A stretch of DNA of 64,000 nt from Himantopus leucocephalus (Eukaryota; Chordata; Aves; Charadriiformes; Recurvirostridae), in contig RSEF01000001.1 in assembly GCA_003993805.1 (NCBI GenBank), positions 68,819,175 to 68,883,174 on the forward strand. The letters are read 5' to 3'. Below are positions 35,089 through 47,700 of the stretch, in pieces. A program made the translations under genes and the position numbers. The notes below the pieces were generated by a model. That model had not been told where the DNA came from. It saw nothing but the letters and a program-made list of their open reading frames with translations, and did not search any database. The first letter of the stretch is position 1. Each line of letters starts with the position of its first letter.

Positions 35089-37996
35089 AAAAAAGAAGAG
35101 GGAAAGCTCTTGAGGCAGCTGTCAATCTGGATGTGCAGGAGCAGAGCTGAGCAGCCTCTGCTGTGGTCTGCTGGCAGTGGCCAGTGCTTAGAAGTCCACA
35201 GGGCAAACAAGGGAGATCTGCGACCCGCGGTTGTAAGGGGCATCCCTGTCCCTTCCAGTGGGCTTCCCTGTGTTTCCTGTGGAGCTTTATAAATGTGAAG
35301 GAGTTAAACATTACAGAAGAGTGAGGTAGTTAAGTATTATTTATCCCTACTTTCTAGTGGGTGTGACCAAAGAAGAAAGCGTAGCAGTTTCAGAGGTGAC
35401 CCCTGTTTCTGGGATCATCAGTTCACGGGGCCGGTTTAAGCAGGCATGCGAACACCCACCTGTGCAAAATAAAAGACTTCTTTCGAAAACCAGGCTTAAA
35501 TATCCCCATGAAATCCCCAGACTGAGTCAGTACCAGTGCTGTACAGGATTCCTGCGCTCCTAATCTTATTCTTAATCAACTAACCCAGGCAGTCTTTCAT
35601 GTCATTGAGTTGCTGCTCACTCCAGTGGCCCCAGCCCGCGTTGGCTGTTCAGCAGAAGGCCTGGCTGAGCTGAAGGCAGATGGCAGGGTAGGAGCTTGTG
35701 CTGATCCTACTACTATTAACTCTACCACTCCTCTGCACAGCAAGCTGCTCCCTTTGAACATCAGCAGAACCGTTTTTAAAAGCCCTGCGGCCCAGCCTTG
35801 TGTGACAGAATAGCTCATTTTGTCAGGGAAAAAGATACCTTGGCAAACTTTTGAGTGTTAGCTGTCAGGGGTAACCTCAAGACGCTGGAAGAAGCAGCCG
35901 TAGGCTTTGAGGAAAGAGCAGCAGCCAGCTGCAGGTGTCGCGTTCCCACCTGAGAGGAGACACCTGAAAGCCATTGCTTTCTTCCCTCCCCCGTGTTCTT
36001 TATTCATCCTCTCACAGGGGCAGTGTACGCACCGGAGTGTTCTGTGACGTTGCTTTGCACGTAATCATGGTTATGAAATCCACAGCTGCTGGGTCGCTGT
36101 ACTTGTCCCGCCCCGCACTGTGCTGCCAGCATACCTCGGCACACAGCGACCTGTGGTGGATCGTGGTTAGCCCGGTGTAGTCCTGACCCATGGGTCTCCT
36201 AAAGTGTCTCAGGCTGGGTATCTCCCTCTTCCCCACCACCTGCACTTGCGTACACACACACACACATGTGCAATGCACAGCCTTTAGCACTAACAGCCTG
36301 TGCGGCTGTCGCCAATTCACTTCAGGGCAATTGCAAAGTCCCGCGTCTCAGAACCGGGAAGGCCATGTCCCTCTGCCCGAGCTCCTCCGTGTGGCCCTCT
36401 CACAGCCCTCGTGATCCTTTCCACTGAGGAGCGATACCTGCGCTTGATTCTTCTTCTTGGCTTTTGCAATATGCATAAATGGGGTGGTGGTGACACTGGG
36501 CGTGAAGCCATCAACTCATATTTACTTGTGATCTAAGAAAGTGATTTTGGTTCAGACCTCAAAGGGCAAGCTACTGTGTGATTTAAAATTGTGCTACCAG
36601 CAGAAGGGTATGACCTCACGGTAGGAAAAAGCAGGAGGAGATTAGCAAAGAAGTAAGCTTCTAAGGTACATAAATATCCATGGGGAAAAAAAGAAATATC
36701 TTAATAGAAGAGTCAGTTGTCTGCGTAAGAGAAGGCTGGGGAAATGACTAATTTGCTGGTTCTGTTATACGTGCAATTTGATTCAGTTGTTCCTTCTTTG
36801 ATTCAGGCCCCCTCCTTCGCTTTCTGTACCCCCTGCCTCGCCTTGGCTTTTTCTGCCTTTTAAGAGAGAGCGGGCGAGGGAGGGTGGAAGGGCTCAGTGA
36901 GGAAGGAGTTAAGGGAATGCTCAGTGGGGATTATAAAACAGCCAGGCACTTGGAAACAGTTAAGAAGAGAGAAACAGATCTGCCAGGAGGGAGTGTGGCA
37001 CTGGAGCCGGTGGTTTATTTTCATGCCTCCCTACACAGCAATGCAGAAGGCTCTCCTACAATGGGGACGGAGGTAACAGCGGGGGGAGCGGGGTCAGTGC
37101 TGGGGTGAGGGTGTCAAGGTTAAATGGGAAAGGACTTCATCTTCTTCGGCACCAAGTTGGCAACCTTCCCGCTGATCCTTACTGACATGCTCCACTCTGG
37201 ATGTGGGTTGTTTCCATTAAAGGTGGCGGGAGTTAGCACCTACTGTAGCCTGAGGGCAGGGCCTTGCCTTGGGGGCAAGGTGTCCTCTTTGCGTGTTGGA
37301 TGTAGGGGAGGGTGGTCTGTGCACTCTTGGCATCGCCTTGGAAAGGTGAACTCAGCAACTTCGCTGTCTGCTCAAGCGTGGCGGCGAGAGCAAAGTGTGG
37401 GCAGGTCTGTTGTTACGCCTACGTGAGTGTGAGTTGCACGCGAGGTCCCCTGTGAGCGTGGCTGTGGGTGGACATCTTGTGCAAGCCCACCTGGCCAGGA
37501 GGAGCCTTCTATCATGCTCTGATGAGGCAGCCTTGAGTCACGAGGAGCCATGTTTTTGCTCACCCTGTGTTCATACCTCAGAAGCCCAGCTGAGACCTTC
37601 TGCACAGTGTCAGGCACCTGGCGCCTCGATGAGGGCAAAGAGTCTCGGTCCTGGGGAGGGAAAGGCTAATACAGGCACCTGGAGGCAACGTGAGCCGATG
37701 GACCAGGTTACTGACAGGGACGCAAAGAGAATCTGGGTCAGTCGATTCTTACTCCATCGTGTTCCCCATGTGCCTGTGCTTGGGGCAGTAGCTAACCACT
37801 TCCCACATTGAGGGACACTTAACTGTGATGGTGGGTTAAGAAGTGACCTGAATGGAGGCCCTGCCATCCCCTCCTGTCTCTTCAGCTCTCTGCATAAAAA
37901 AATCGTGGTGTTTGCAGCTGCGTGGCAGCAGGAGCGTATGTGGCAGTGACCACAGGGGAGTACTGCACGTGTGCAACGCAGAGACACGTTTTTCTT
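35089..37996 (+). other. HIPK2: HIPK2 intron 1, no gene seen
   Basis: Non-coding. It contains a short CA repeat near 36255-36267 and a purine-rich segment at 36860-36920 followed by a TATAAAA word at 36932-36938. A GC-richer stretch runs to about 37450. No start codon context, splice signals or protein family were recognised. Confidence 0.45.
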
Positions 37997-38019
37997 GGGG
38001 GGGGGNGGGGGGGGGGGGG
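37997..38019. repeat. Poly-G run with one unresolved base
   Basis: Twenty-two G bases with a single N at 38006. The length is probably uncertain, and the run has quadruplex potential. Confidence 0.9.
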
Positions 38020-38764
38020 AACAGATGCAACTGTTGGAGCCAATGTGTGTGGAGAGAAGGGTTAGTCACTCTGCAAGTGTCAGGGGCTCGCGGAGGAAAT
38101 AGCAGGAGTTTGCTGACTAATGCCAATGATGTTCAAGGAGTAAATGAGAAATACAGAGGGAAAGCCCTCTGTTTCTGAATTTGGAAGGGAAAAAAAAAAG
38201 AGGAAAAAAAAAAAAGAAAGAAAGATGTACAGAGTTACTAATCAGCCCCCAAAGTCTCTGACCTATATCTCCCTCCTTTCCCTGGAGCCATTCTTGAAAT
38301 GAAAAATTAATAGAGAACAACCAGGTTTTACCTCCAGGGTACCCTTTTAGGCTGCCATGTACTGCAGGCTGAGACCAGCGGATAGGACTTTGGTGTCCCT
38401 CAGCACGATCTAGAAAGCGGAGTGGTCTCAGTCCGGGGCGTTGTGAGGACATCCAGAGAGATTGAAAGCGAGAAGGTAATCTCCTCTCTGGGAAGGACGG
38501 TCTCTGGCTTCAGACGGTTGGGAAAAGGATGTTGAGCCGATATGCTAGGTTAAAGTAGACCAGTGAAGAAGGATAGTCCTTGAAGTTACTGTAACTTTAT
38601 CAGGGGAAATGGAGGTGAAAGGAAAAAAAGAAGTATATCAGGTCATAAGCCCTCTGAGGGCCAAGTTCATTGTGTCTGCAGAATATTCCTCCCCCTCTTG
38701 CCATTTTTAGTTTTTTAATGAGGAAAGAGAATCCTTATTTAAGAAGCGAAAACCTAGGGTTGCG
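38020..38764 (+). other. HIPK2: HIPK2 intron 1, no gene seen
   Basis: Contains an A-rich stretch interrupted by G at 38190-38224. Otherwise nothing was recognised. Confidence 0.5.
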
Positions 38765-38880
38765 GGTCAGGAGGTTTCATTTCCCAGTTCTGCTGCTGCC
38801 TCGCTCTTTAAGCTTCAGCAAGTCACTTTACTTTCTTCTGTCTCCATCTTTGTCTCTATAGGATGCGGTTTATGGTACCC
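38765..38880 (-). repeat. MIR SINE relic, antisense
   Basis: This is the best-preserved MIR-like copy here. 'TTTCCCAGTTCTGCTGCTGCC' then 'CTTCAGCAAGTCACTTTACTT' then 'CTGTCTCCATCTTTGTCTCT' follow the antisense MIR order (CAGCTCTGCCAC, GGGCAAGTCACTTAAC, CTCAGTTTCCTCATCTG). It ends near 'GGTACCCTTTGC'. Confidence 0.7.
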
Positions 38881-41224
38881 TTTGCAACGCAGTTTCAAAC
38901 CTGTAGAAGAAAGGAAGGGCTACATTTTCCAAGGTGACCAGGGCCAGGGAATGGCCACGACAGCCATGTGCAGTACAGGAGGAGGAAGGCTGATGTGGGG
39001 GGAGTTTCTGCCTGCACTGGAATAGGCTCTGCGCCTGCACAGCATACGCACAGCTTTGGGCCCTGCCGGATTCACCCTCCCACATGGCATGGGAGGGATG
39101 AGACCACACAGGCGCTGAGTGCCCTGAGAAGAGGTGCTGTCACCCACTGTGGCAGCAGGGCTAGCTTAGCTTTGAGGGGACCTGAGCATATGTGAAAATC
39201 CAGTCCCTTTGCCATCTCCTCGTGTTGGATGACCTCAACTTAGATGCCCAAGATCACTAGCCATATTTTACATAGAGGTCTGGATGCATCATATTGTCTT
39301 TGTTGTGCTCCTTCAGAGTCTTGCTCCTTGGATGTTTGCAGGGTACCTCACTTACTGCTATCTTTTGTGATAAATATCCTCGGTAACCCTGAAGGGCCAG
39401 AAGCTGAGCCATCCGGGCTGTCTCTGCATGGACTTCTGCCTTTCCAATATTAGGATGCCTCATGCAGCTTGAGAAACTAGGTTATATAGCAGCTTTAATG
39501 GGGCTTTTTCCAGACACTGATTGACCTGATTCCTCGGACCAGCTGTTTTATTTATTAAGCAAAATAGGAGAAAAAGAATGCATCTCCTACATAAATTTGG
39601 TTCATTGTGGAAAACGTTTAAACTGTTTTTTGGGGCTTTTTGTAAATTGATGTGGAGCTCTTACTTCATATTGATTTTGGAGATATTAATTTATACACTA
39701 GAAACAAGGAAGATTTGCCTCTTCATCTAATCCTGTTTCTAGAGAGAGATTTACTTAATGTGCAGTGTAATTTGTCTAATGTGCAACTTCGTATGTAGAG
39801 TGTACCCAGATCCAGTAGAAACAGTGGGTATAATGAAAGAGAGCGCTGTAGCGCAGTGCTGTAAATCCCTCTGTGATTAAAAATACTAAATTAGTCAATG
39901 TTAGTGCAGTCAGGAGACACTGCTAGCTGAAAAGCAGGGATATACGGCAAGAGTTTTCAGTGCAGGACAGAGAAACTGGGTCTGTGTTCATCTCCGTGTG
40001 CGTGTGGTATGTGTCCAGGGAGGGAGAGTTTATAACATCATTCACCAGGAATACAGCTTGGGTGGCAAAGAGGAATCATCGGGAGTTACCCCAGGGTTGT
40101 CCTTGCATGTTCACAAGGTGATGGAGGAACTGATTCTCCTGCCAGCTCCCATATTGTCTCACTCTGTTTCACCCGAGTTCTGCGCACGCATGTTGGACAG
40201 TTGCAAGGTTGGATTTTACACTTCCACAAAAGTGTCTCTAAAAATAATTTATTGCTCTGAAGAAGGCTGGCACCATGGAATAGTTAGTTTTTTCATTTCC
40301 AACCCCCCCCACCCCCCATCTGTCTTTCTGTCTGTCTGTCTTTCCTGGTGTTAACACAGAAATATCACTGTCTGGAATTTTTAGATGGGTCTTTTTTTAG
40401 GATTTTGTGAATCTCCTTGTATATAAACAGGATATGTTTATAACAGTGTCAGAGTCACTACCTCTGAGTACTGTCCATCTGTCCTATATCCAGCTTATGA
40501 CCACTGCTGCCTACAATACCTGATACTTGCTTTCTTTTTGCGAGACAACAGGAGGAAGGGTGGGGCTCATGCAAAAAGATGCTGTTTGGAGCCGAGTAAC
40601 AAGACTCTGTTGTGCATTACGATTAAAAATAAAAGAATCTTGTTTATCTGAACAGAACCAGGATATGAAATAAAGCTTTAGTTACAGTTTGCATTTAAGT
40701 TTGACATGATTCTGTCAGTGTAACATCTGGCATGTGTGGTTTCTTCAACAGCTGGATAATATAATCCAAGAGAAAGAAAAGTGTATGTCATGGCAATGAC
40801 CTGCTGTTGAGGCCATCCAACAGCTTCCCTATTATAAGACCCTCTTTTTGGTTGTTCACAACTTTACCAAACTTGAGCTCTCTCGGCTAAAATTTCCCAT
40901 CCCAGCTACCTGCCTCAGAATGTGTATTTAGAAAACAGCTCTTTTATACCTCTTTTGAAATTTTTGATGAATGTTAAATATAACAAATGTACAAATAAGT
41001 AAGAAAACAACCCCCCACCTTACTGACCCAATAAAATTTGCATGGTATATATGTCAGAGGCACCGCTTCTGTGGTCTTCAAGAATATCGGACCAAATTTG
41101 GCCAAGGTTTACGCCTTAAAAAAGTGGTTGTCGTCACATCCTCAGCAGACCAAACAAATCTCTGAAGAATTCGGACCTAAGAGTTTCAATTAGGCAGTTA
41201 AAATTAGTGGGAGCTTTTCATGTT
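38881..41224 (+). other. HIPK2: HIPK2 intron 1, no gene seen
   Basis: Non-coding. The AT-rich part 39480-39720 (containing TGATTGACCTGATT near 39519 and GATATTAATTTATACAC near 39681) has regulatory texture but no proof. A C-run is present at 40304-40318, next to a TGTC-type repeat. Confidence 0.45.
40319..40345. repeat. (TGTC)n-like simple repeat
   Basis: Imperfect TGTC/TTTC tetranucleotide units immediately after a C-rich run. Confidence 0.8.
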
Positions 41225-41335
41225 AATGTCTCTGTGCCTCAATTCTCTGCCCATGACATATGGATAATACAGTGTTTTGCTTTATGAGAGCATTGTGAAA
41301 ACACATTCCTTTATGTTTGTGAAACATTCAGTTAC
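41225..41335 (-). repeat. MIR SINE relic, antisense
   Basis: 'TCTCTGTGCCTCAATTCTCTG' then 'CATATGGATAATACAGTG' matches the antisense MIR core. 'GAGAGCATTGTGAAAACACA' and 'GTGAAACATTC' follow, in the place of the 'GTTGTGAGGATTAAA' and 'TAAAGCGCTT' segments. Confidence 0.65.
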
Positions 41336-44300
41336 TCTAATGATGCGTACTGTAGGAAAGCCCATGAGTAAATTACTAATTCCGTCTGCCGAGCAGAGTG
41401 TGGCTGGTACCTAGTAAACAAGGCTTGGGGCCACACCTTGAACAGTGGGGAGAAGAAGAAATAGTGAGTAGTTGCTCACTAAGCGAGCGCCGGGTATCCT
41501 GCTGTACTGGGTGAGGCCAAGGTCCTTGCAGAAAAATAGCCTGTGATTATGTGATTAACAGCTCTGCCACTGAACGTTGGCAAGAAAGGGGGCCAAAGGA
41601 AGGTTGCACAGGCAGTCGTGAAGCTGAGGTTTCCTAAGCTTTGCATTCTTGATTTGCAGCTTTAAATAGCCTTGCTTTCACTTTTTTCTGTTTTCTGTGT
41701 AGTTGTCTATCATGCGGAGTGGGCATGAGGAATAATAAACAGCCGTTGCTCCTGGAAGAAGAGACAGGGAAACGCCTGGTGCCATCGATCGTCAGGAAAA
41801 TTCTTGGTGAAGCCTTGCATCCAGGCATTGCCTATAGGAGCATATGTGACCCTTGAGATAGAAGTCAGGGATGGAGGAAAAAAGCAAACAAACTGAGATG
41901 TCTTTTATTCCCTTATGACAACTGTTCCGTTTATGCTGTTTTTCTCTAATAATGCTGCGTACCATTAAACAGCAATGCCACAAACCAACAGACTTGCAAG
42001 TTATTTTAAAGAAGGACAAGATCATCCCATTGCTTTTTGCTGTGGGTCTTGTGGGAAGGCGTTTCCTGGTTGTACCCTGGGTACTCACAGTTCTGGTCGC
42101 CCCCTCTCCTGGCTCCTGCTGTGTGGAAATCCTAAATGGTACACGCATGAGACTGTCATCTTTAAGCTTGGGAAAACGACCCAGTCCTGACTCACAGGCA
42201 GAATCACCCCCAAATCCCTCTGCTTTTGTTCACTTTCTTATCGTTTGGTTTTTTAGCCATATGTGTTTCATCAGGTAGAAGGAAGTAGGGCTGTCCGCAG
42301 CCCGCTACTAGTTCAGAGTCGTATGTGGGCAGCAGCAGGGGAGGAGGAGGCTCTGGTTGAGGGTTTGAAGTAGAAATCGTGATCATGCCGCCAATGAGCA
42401 AGCTACAGGATGGCTGGGATGCTCGCTTCAGCAGAAGTTTGCCCGTGTCACGGTAGTATCGGCTGTTGCTTCTGCACTAACTTAGGATGGGAGTGAGCTG
42501 GTCGCTCCGGTGCGGCAGAGGAGGTGGGAGTGGAGAGCAAAGATTGCCGTGAACCAGGAGCTATGAGATGCAAGAGAGTCGTATAGATTCACTGACTTGA
42601 AAGGGTTACAGTTCAGCACGGGAGCATACTCACTGAGCTGTACAAGTTGAGGAAACTTGCTCATTCTCTGCCTACATTATGAGTCAAACCAGGATGCACA
42701 TTTTCTTCAAATCCCTAAACTCTAAAGCCCGTGCACAAGAGCCTCTTCTTGATGTGGTTTTCATAATTGATGTTTGGCTATTTCACAGTTGCTTCTCCCC
42801 ATGGAGTTTCTCTTAAAAATGCCCTATATTTCTTCTTAATTTTGACTGTGCATGGCAAGTTTATATTTCAGAAAAAATATTCAAGCATCATTTTTTGTGA
42901 AGCTAGGATGCCGTTAGGGTACTTTGGGGAGGGAAGTGCTTATTATTTGTGGTGTCCCCTGAGAAGCTGATAACTGAAGTCCTACCAATATTTCCCCTTC
43001 TTCTGCATGTGAATTTTTAGAAAGGTTTGTCAAGACAGTCCGACACTGGTCTGCCAGCGCTGGCTGCTTATTACAGTTGTTCAAGCGTTAAGCAGTTGTG
43101 TTTTAGCAAGACGATAGTTTCTCTTTCTTTTTCTTTCTCTTTTTTCTGTTTCTTTTTCTTTTAATAGCAAATGCCTTTCACATTCCCTGCTACTGACTCC
43201 TCCTTTTAACTGGCAGCTTTCAGTGTGTAACTCTGAGGTGAGATCTCTCAGCTCTGCCGAAACCCTGCAGAAGAAGTTGGGGTAGAGCAGGTGGTCCTGC
43301 TGCAGCCAAGGGCCCTGCGCGGGAGGAATGAGGGGGCTGTAGTCCCTTGGTCTTCCTTCATGCACCGTGTGCCTGCGTGTCGAGGCCAGCCGCTGGGGTG
43401 AGGGCATCTTTGGTCACCTCCAGGCTGTACCAACTCTCAGTGTGGATCACCACCAGTGTCCCATCTCTTGTAACCCTAGCGAAGGAAACACAGAGTTGCT
43501 CTGGAACAGAGATTTTGGAATAAAGGGGCTGTTGGTGTGGGAGGGGCTCATCTCCTCTGAAAGACGGCGTCGAGCCGCACAAGCAAAAACTCAGACACGG
43601 GCTGCCTGGGAGTCCACTGAGATGCATCAGTCTGTTGCCCCGACCTCCGGTGTTTCACACCCAAACTGACGGGTGGTGACTTTGTCACAGTGTGCTACTT
43701 TTTAAATAACCCTTACAAAGGGGTAGGAAGTGTCTAACCCGTGAAGTGCCTGCGCCCTCCCTCCCGCTCCCCTCCGCAGAGCTCCTGGGGTGCCACAGCT
43801 TGAAGATGTCCTGGGTGGCAGAAGGGGGAGGTAGTGGAGATAACTGAAGATCTGGTATGTGTTAGGACACGGGATGCGTTACTCCATTTCTGACCTCTGA
43901 AAATGACCTCATTTTCATTTCTGACCTCATGAAAACCTACTCTTTGCCCCTTTGCCTGCCAGCCAGCCCCGTTCTGAGTTAGACAGAGCACATAAGGCAG
44001 GGTAGATGGGATCACCTTTCTTCCTGAAAAAGAGTACAAGGCAGCACCAGCACTTGTTTTAATTTATTCCTGCTCCCGGGTGTAATTATAACCTCTGGGT
44101 TTCAGTGCAAAGGTGGAAGGGGATGTGATTGAATGGGGTTAAGTTTTTTTTTTCAAATTGCATTAATACGTGACTTATATGAAAATCAACCACCCTCACA
44201 CAGGAATGCAGGCAGTATTTGCAAGCTGCCTGTGGATTTATGAAGCGTTTGGAAACACACTGTACATTATTTCCTGAGAGCTGTTTCTTTACACAGCAAT

Positions 44301-44463
44301 GGTGTTTGCTTTTTCTGGGACAATGATGAGACATGAAGGTATTAAAAACAAAATTAAAAAAAGGATAGAAAATGTTTATTTCAAAAGCTTCTGTTTCTTA
44401 ACAGAACAGAAAGAAAATGACAAACCTTTCAGTTCCTGGTTGGGACTTGGAGAGATCTGCCTA
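41336..44463 (+). other. HIPK2: HIPK2 intron 1, no gene seen
   Basis: Non-coding intronic sequence with a pyrimidine-rich tract (43118-43163) and short chance frames. No repeat family or domain was identified. Confidence 0.5.
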
Positions 44464-44543
44464 GAGAAAACTCTATTTATCATATACTTATTTATACTTC
44501 TTTGAGAAAACTCTATTTATTACATATTTATATATACTTCTTT
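44464..44543. repeat. Two-copy 40-bp tandem duplication
   Basis: Two adjacent AT-rich units of 40 bases both begin GAGAAAACTCTATTTAT and end ACTTCTTT, with a few mismatches between copies. The high similarity suggests a fairly recent local duplication. Confidence 0.85.
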
Positions 44544-44569
44544 TTTAAATTTTTTCCCTCGTTTCTGTG

Positions 44570-44790
44570 AAGGCTGTTTACATGAAAACAATATCTTTGT
44601 TTTCAGACTTCATCTGCTCCCGCTGCTCCTTTTCCAGCTGAAGTCACAATACTCGGTCTGTGACATCACCGTTGGCTGCAGTGACACCATGGTGTCACAA
44701 AGAGGAGTTTTTACTCCAGGTGGAGAATGTGCAGCAGCAGCAGGCAAGCTCTGCCGAGAGCAGAGAGCATGTTTGACTATACATTCTGCT
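44570..44790. promoter_or_regulatory. Candidate intronic regulatory element with palindromes (inferred)
   Basis: This segment contains an 8-bp inverted repeat, GAAAACAA-TATCT-TTGTTTTC, at 44584-44604. It can be read as two head-to-head SOX-type half sites (AACAAT and CTTTGTT). About 80 bases further is a perfect 18-bp palindrome, GTGACACCATGGTGTCAC, at 44681-44698, preceded by a related TGTGACATCACC word. No repeat family is recognisable. Function is inferred from symmetry alone. Confidence 0.35.
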
Positions 44791-44799
44791 AGTCATAAA

Positions 44800-47700
44800 G
44801 AAAGAAGGGAAGGAAAAATCCACAAGAAAACCCAAGGGAAGAAAACCTGTGGAATCCCCATGTAGAACTTCTTAGGGCATGCAGCTTCTGGGGTGGGCAT
44901 GGGTGCTGGAGACTCTACCTCTCGCAGGATTTCTTTTGAAATCAGTTGACAGCAGACCAAATACTTAACTGTTAGAAAATTACTTACTTTTTAAAAAGTG
45001 AGAGTGGGAGAGAGGGGTTTAATTTAGATTCAAGTATGACTCCGATACCTGAACTGTATCCACATGTGTCGCGGGTTTTTTTTGCTTCTTTTTTTTTTAT
45101 ACACAAACCCCCTTGCAGAAAACAAGGGAAGATGACTAATGCCCTGATCCTGCTAACGCGTACACATGCGGTTAGCTTTCAATGTGTGAGTTGTCCTGCT
45201 GAAGTCAGTTAAGAGAATTCATGTGCTTAAATTCAGACACAGGCCCACGTGCCTGTAGCGTGAGGGTCTAGCCGGCTGCCCTTGGGGAACAGTTAAATAA
45301 AGAATTTATAGAATATTTTCTAATGCAGACACTGTCTTGACCTGGAGAAGCTGAAGTCTCTGGCCTGAATCCTCCAGGAAAAGCAAACAAACTGGCCTTA
45401 TGCCTTTCCCCTTTGCTTTTGTGTGCCTGATTCATCTCTTGGGTCACAGGCTTGCAGTTGCTGGTTAGAAGGTGAGGCACGTCTGCGGGTGTTTGGAGGA
45501 CTGTGGCTTAAGAGGTGACACAGTGAGATCATCAAAGAGCAGGGGGGAAAACAGAATGGTAAAGTGGTCAATATCCGCATTGACCATATCACAGTGATAC
45601 AAGTGAAAAATATATGTACCTCCAAAGTCTAATTATTAGTGGCAGGTTCATTGTTGAAACGGTATGTCGTGGTGGCCTGCAAGCATGGATGGAGTAGTCA
45701 TCTCATCCACTCTGAAGGTGGCTCCAAAGGGTAAAGGCAGCGTGGAAGCTCCTCAGATGCACTTGGAGCATTATTTCCATGCTTCAGTCTCATGGCTGCG
45801 CCAAGAACTCCAGGAGGACCTTGAGCAGGAAAAGGCATTGCTGTTTCTCCAACATAACTTCCCTGCCAGTGTAAGACAGGCAGCATCTCCAGCTGGCTAA
45901 GTGCACTTGGAGATGCGTTTTCCAAAAGACCCTGAGCAACCTCTGCGGCCACAGCCCTCAGTGACTGATGAGCAGCCTTTGCTACAAGTGTTTTCTCACA
46001 CCTCCAGCATCCCGGGCAACCCAGCCGTCTGCTTGGTCAGGGTCCAGGTTCCCAGTGAGAAGAGGCTGAGCGTTACTCTTGCTTTCCCCTGGCTCCCCGC
46101 TACAGTCATGCTGAAGCATTTCTGAAGTGTCCCACGTCAGGAGGATATATATTTTTCAGGCAAGCCATGTAGCACAACTGTACCGACAGCCTCAGGAGAG
46201 TGGACGTTTACATACATCTGTGTTTTGGGATGCCTTAGGAATTTTGTTTGTTTGGCTATTTTTTAAGCAGGGCTGCGCACGCTGTGTTGCTGTTGTGGCA
46301 ATCCATATGATTCATGTCTCACACAGTCTGACAAGTTTATTGGCGCTCATGTGTGCTGAGCTGCACGCTGCGGTTGCTGCTCTCCTCGGGGTGGTACCAG
46401 GGCAGCCCATGGCGCCAGTGCTGGGATGTTAGCAAGAGCCAGGACCCAGAGGGTGCCGTGTATGGGAGGGCCACTCAAGCGAGCTGCTTGCGTTGGCTTT
46501 GGGAAGTGGAGGAGAGGATATGAGAATGCTTGCTTGGGCTTTATGTTTTAAAACTCCTTCAGGAATAGCGTGTTCCTTGGAGCAGGCAGAGCAGAAAGCA
46601 GGAGGGTCAATTTTGGGATCTCCTGGTGCTGCCAGGATCCAGTTTCATATTTATTTTCTGCCCCTGCAGAGCGTGGAGCAAGTTATCATTTCAATTGAAC
46701 AGCTCAGAGTTTCTTCCGCCAAGCCTTTAAAAGACTAGATGTTCAGTTATGCTTGCTTCTGTTTGACATCCGTCTTCTCTAAGGCTCAAATGTTACACTG
46801 TTTTTTTGGGTCCTTCGTTCACTGACACCCACCTGAACCTGTCAGATCTTTTATTTTGGGGGGGTGTAAAGGAAAAAGGAGAGAAAGTGCAGAGGGCTGG
46901 GAGCAGAGGCACAGCAAGGGAGATATATCATGGCCTCGCTGAAACCCAGGCATGAGCTGGAGGGGAAGACCAAGACAAAACAGGAGTGACATCATTAGTT
47001 GGGAAATTCAGAGCAGTTTCGTGAAAACCTGTTGGGTGCCATCTCACGTGCAGTCCCTCAGTGCCATTTGCTGCTTCTAGGGGCAGGTGAGAGGAGTGTG
47101 GTCGGGAGCCTCAAGCCAGGAGGTTTTCTGGGTGAGCCACAGAGGGACCCACACTGTTGACCTGCCACATGTGCTGTCCCCGTAACTGCCCGCTGCTTTG
47201 GAGCCTCCCACGGTTGGCTCGGTGGTGGCTTGTGGCATGAGATTCGCAGGGCAATGGCAAGCTGTGCAGAGATAGGTTTCCCTGAGCAGCTGTGCGATGT
47301 GCCCCCGCCCTTACAAGTCATCGTTGCTCTTCCATGACAGCACAGGGAGAACAGGCGTTTACCCTAGAGATCTACCAATTGTTCATTTTGCTCTAGAGTT
47401 ACGTCTTCTCCCATTTACTTGTCTCCTTGGTGAATATTTCCATAATAGTTAATATCAGTGCTTTCTGTGGCCCTCAGTGGTTTTGTCACTCAGCTACATC
47501 CTGTTTTCTATTTTTACCAGATTTCCGTAAAGAGGGACAGAGATCAAGGTGAGCTCTGTGTTGCAGTATGCTGATTTTGTAGGTGCTGGTATAAATACGT
47601 CACTTTTAAACTTCACACCTGTGACTAATGTTTGTGGGACTGAGGTCCCACTTGGCACTTACAGCCTGTTCAGGTGTGTCAGAGATGTACCTGACAGGGT

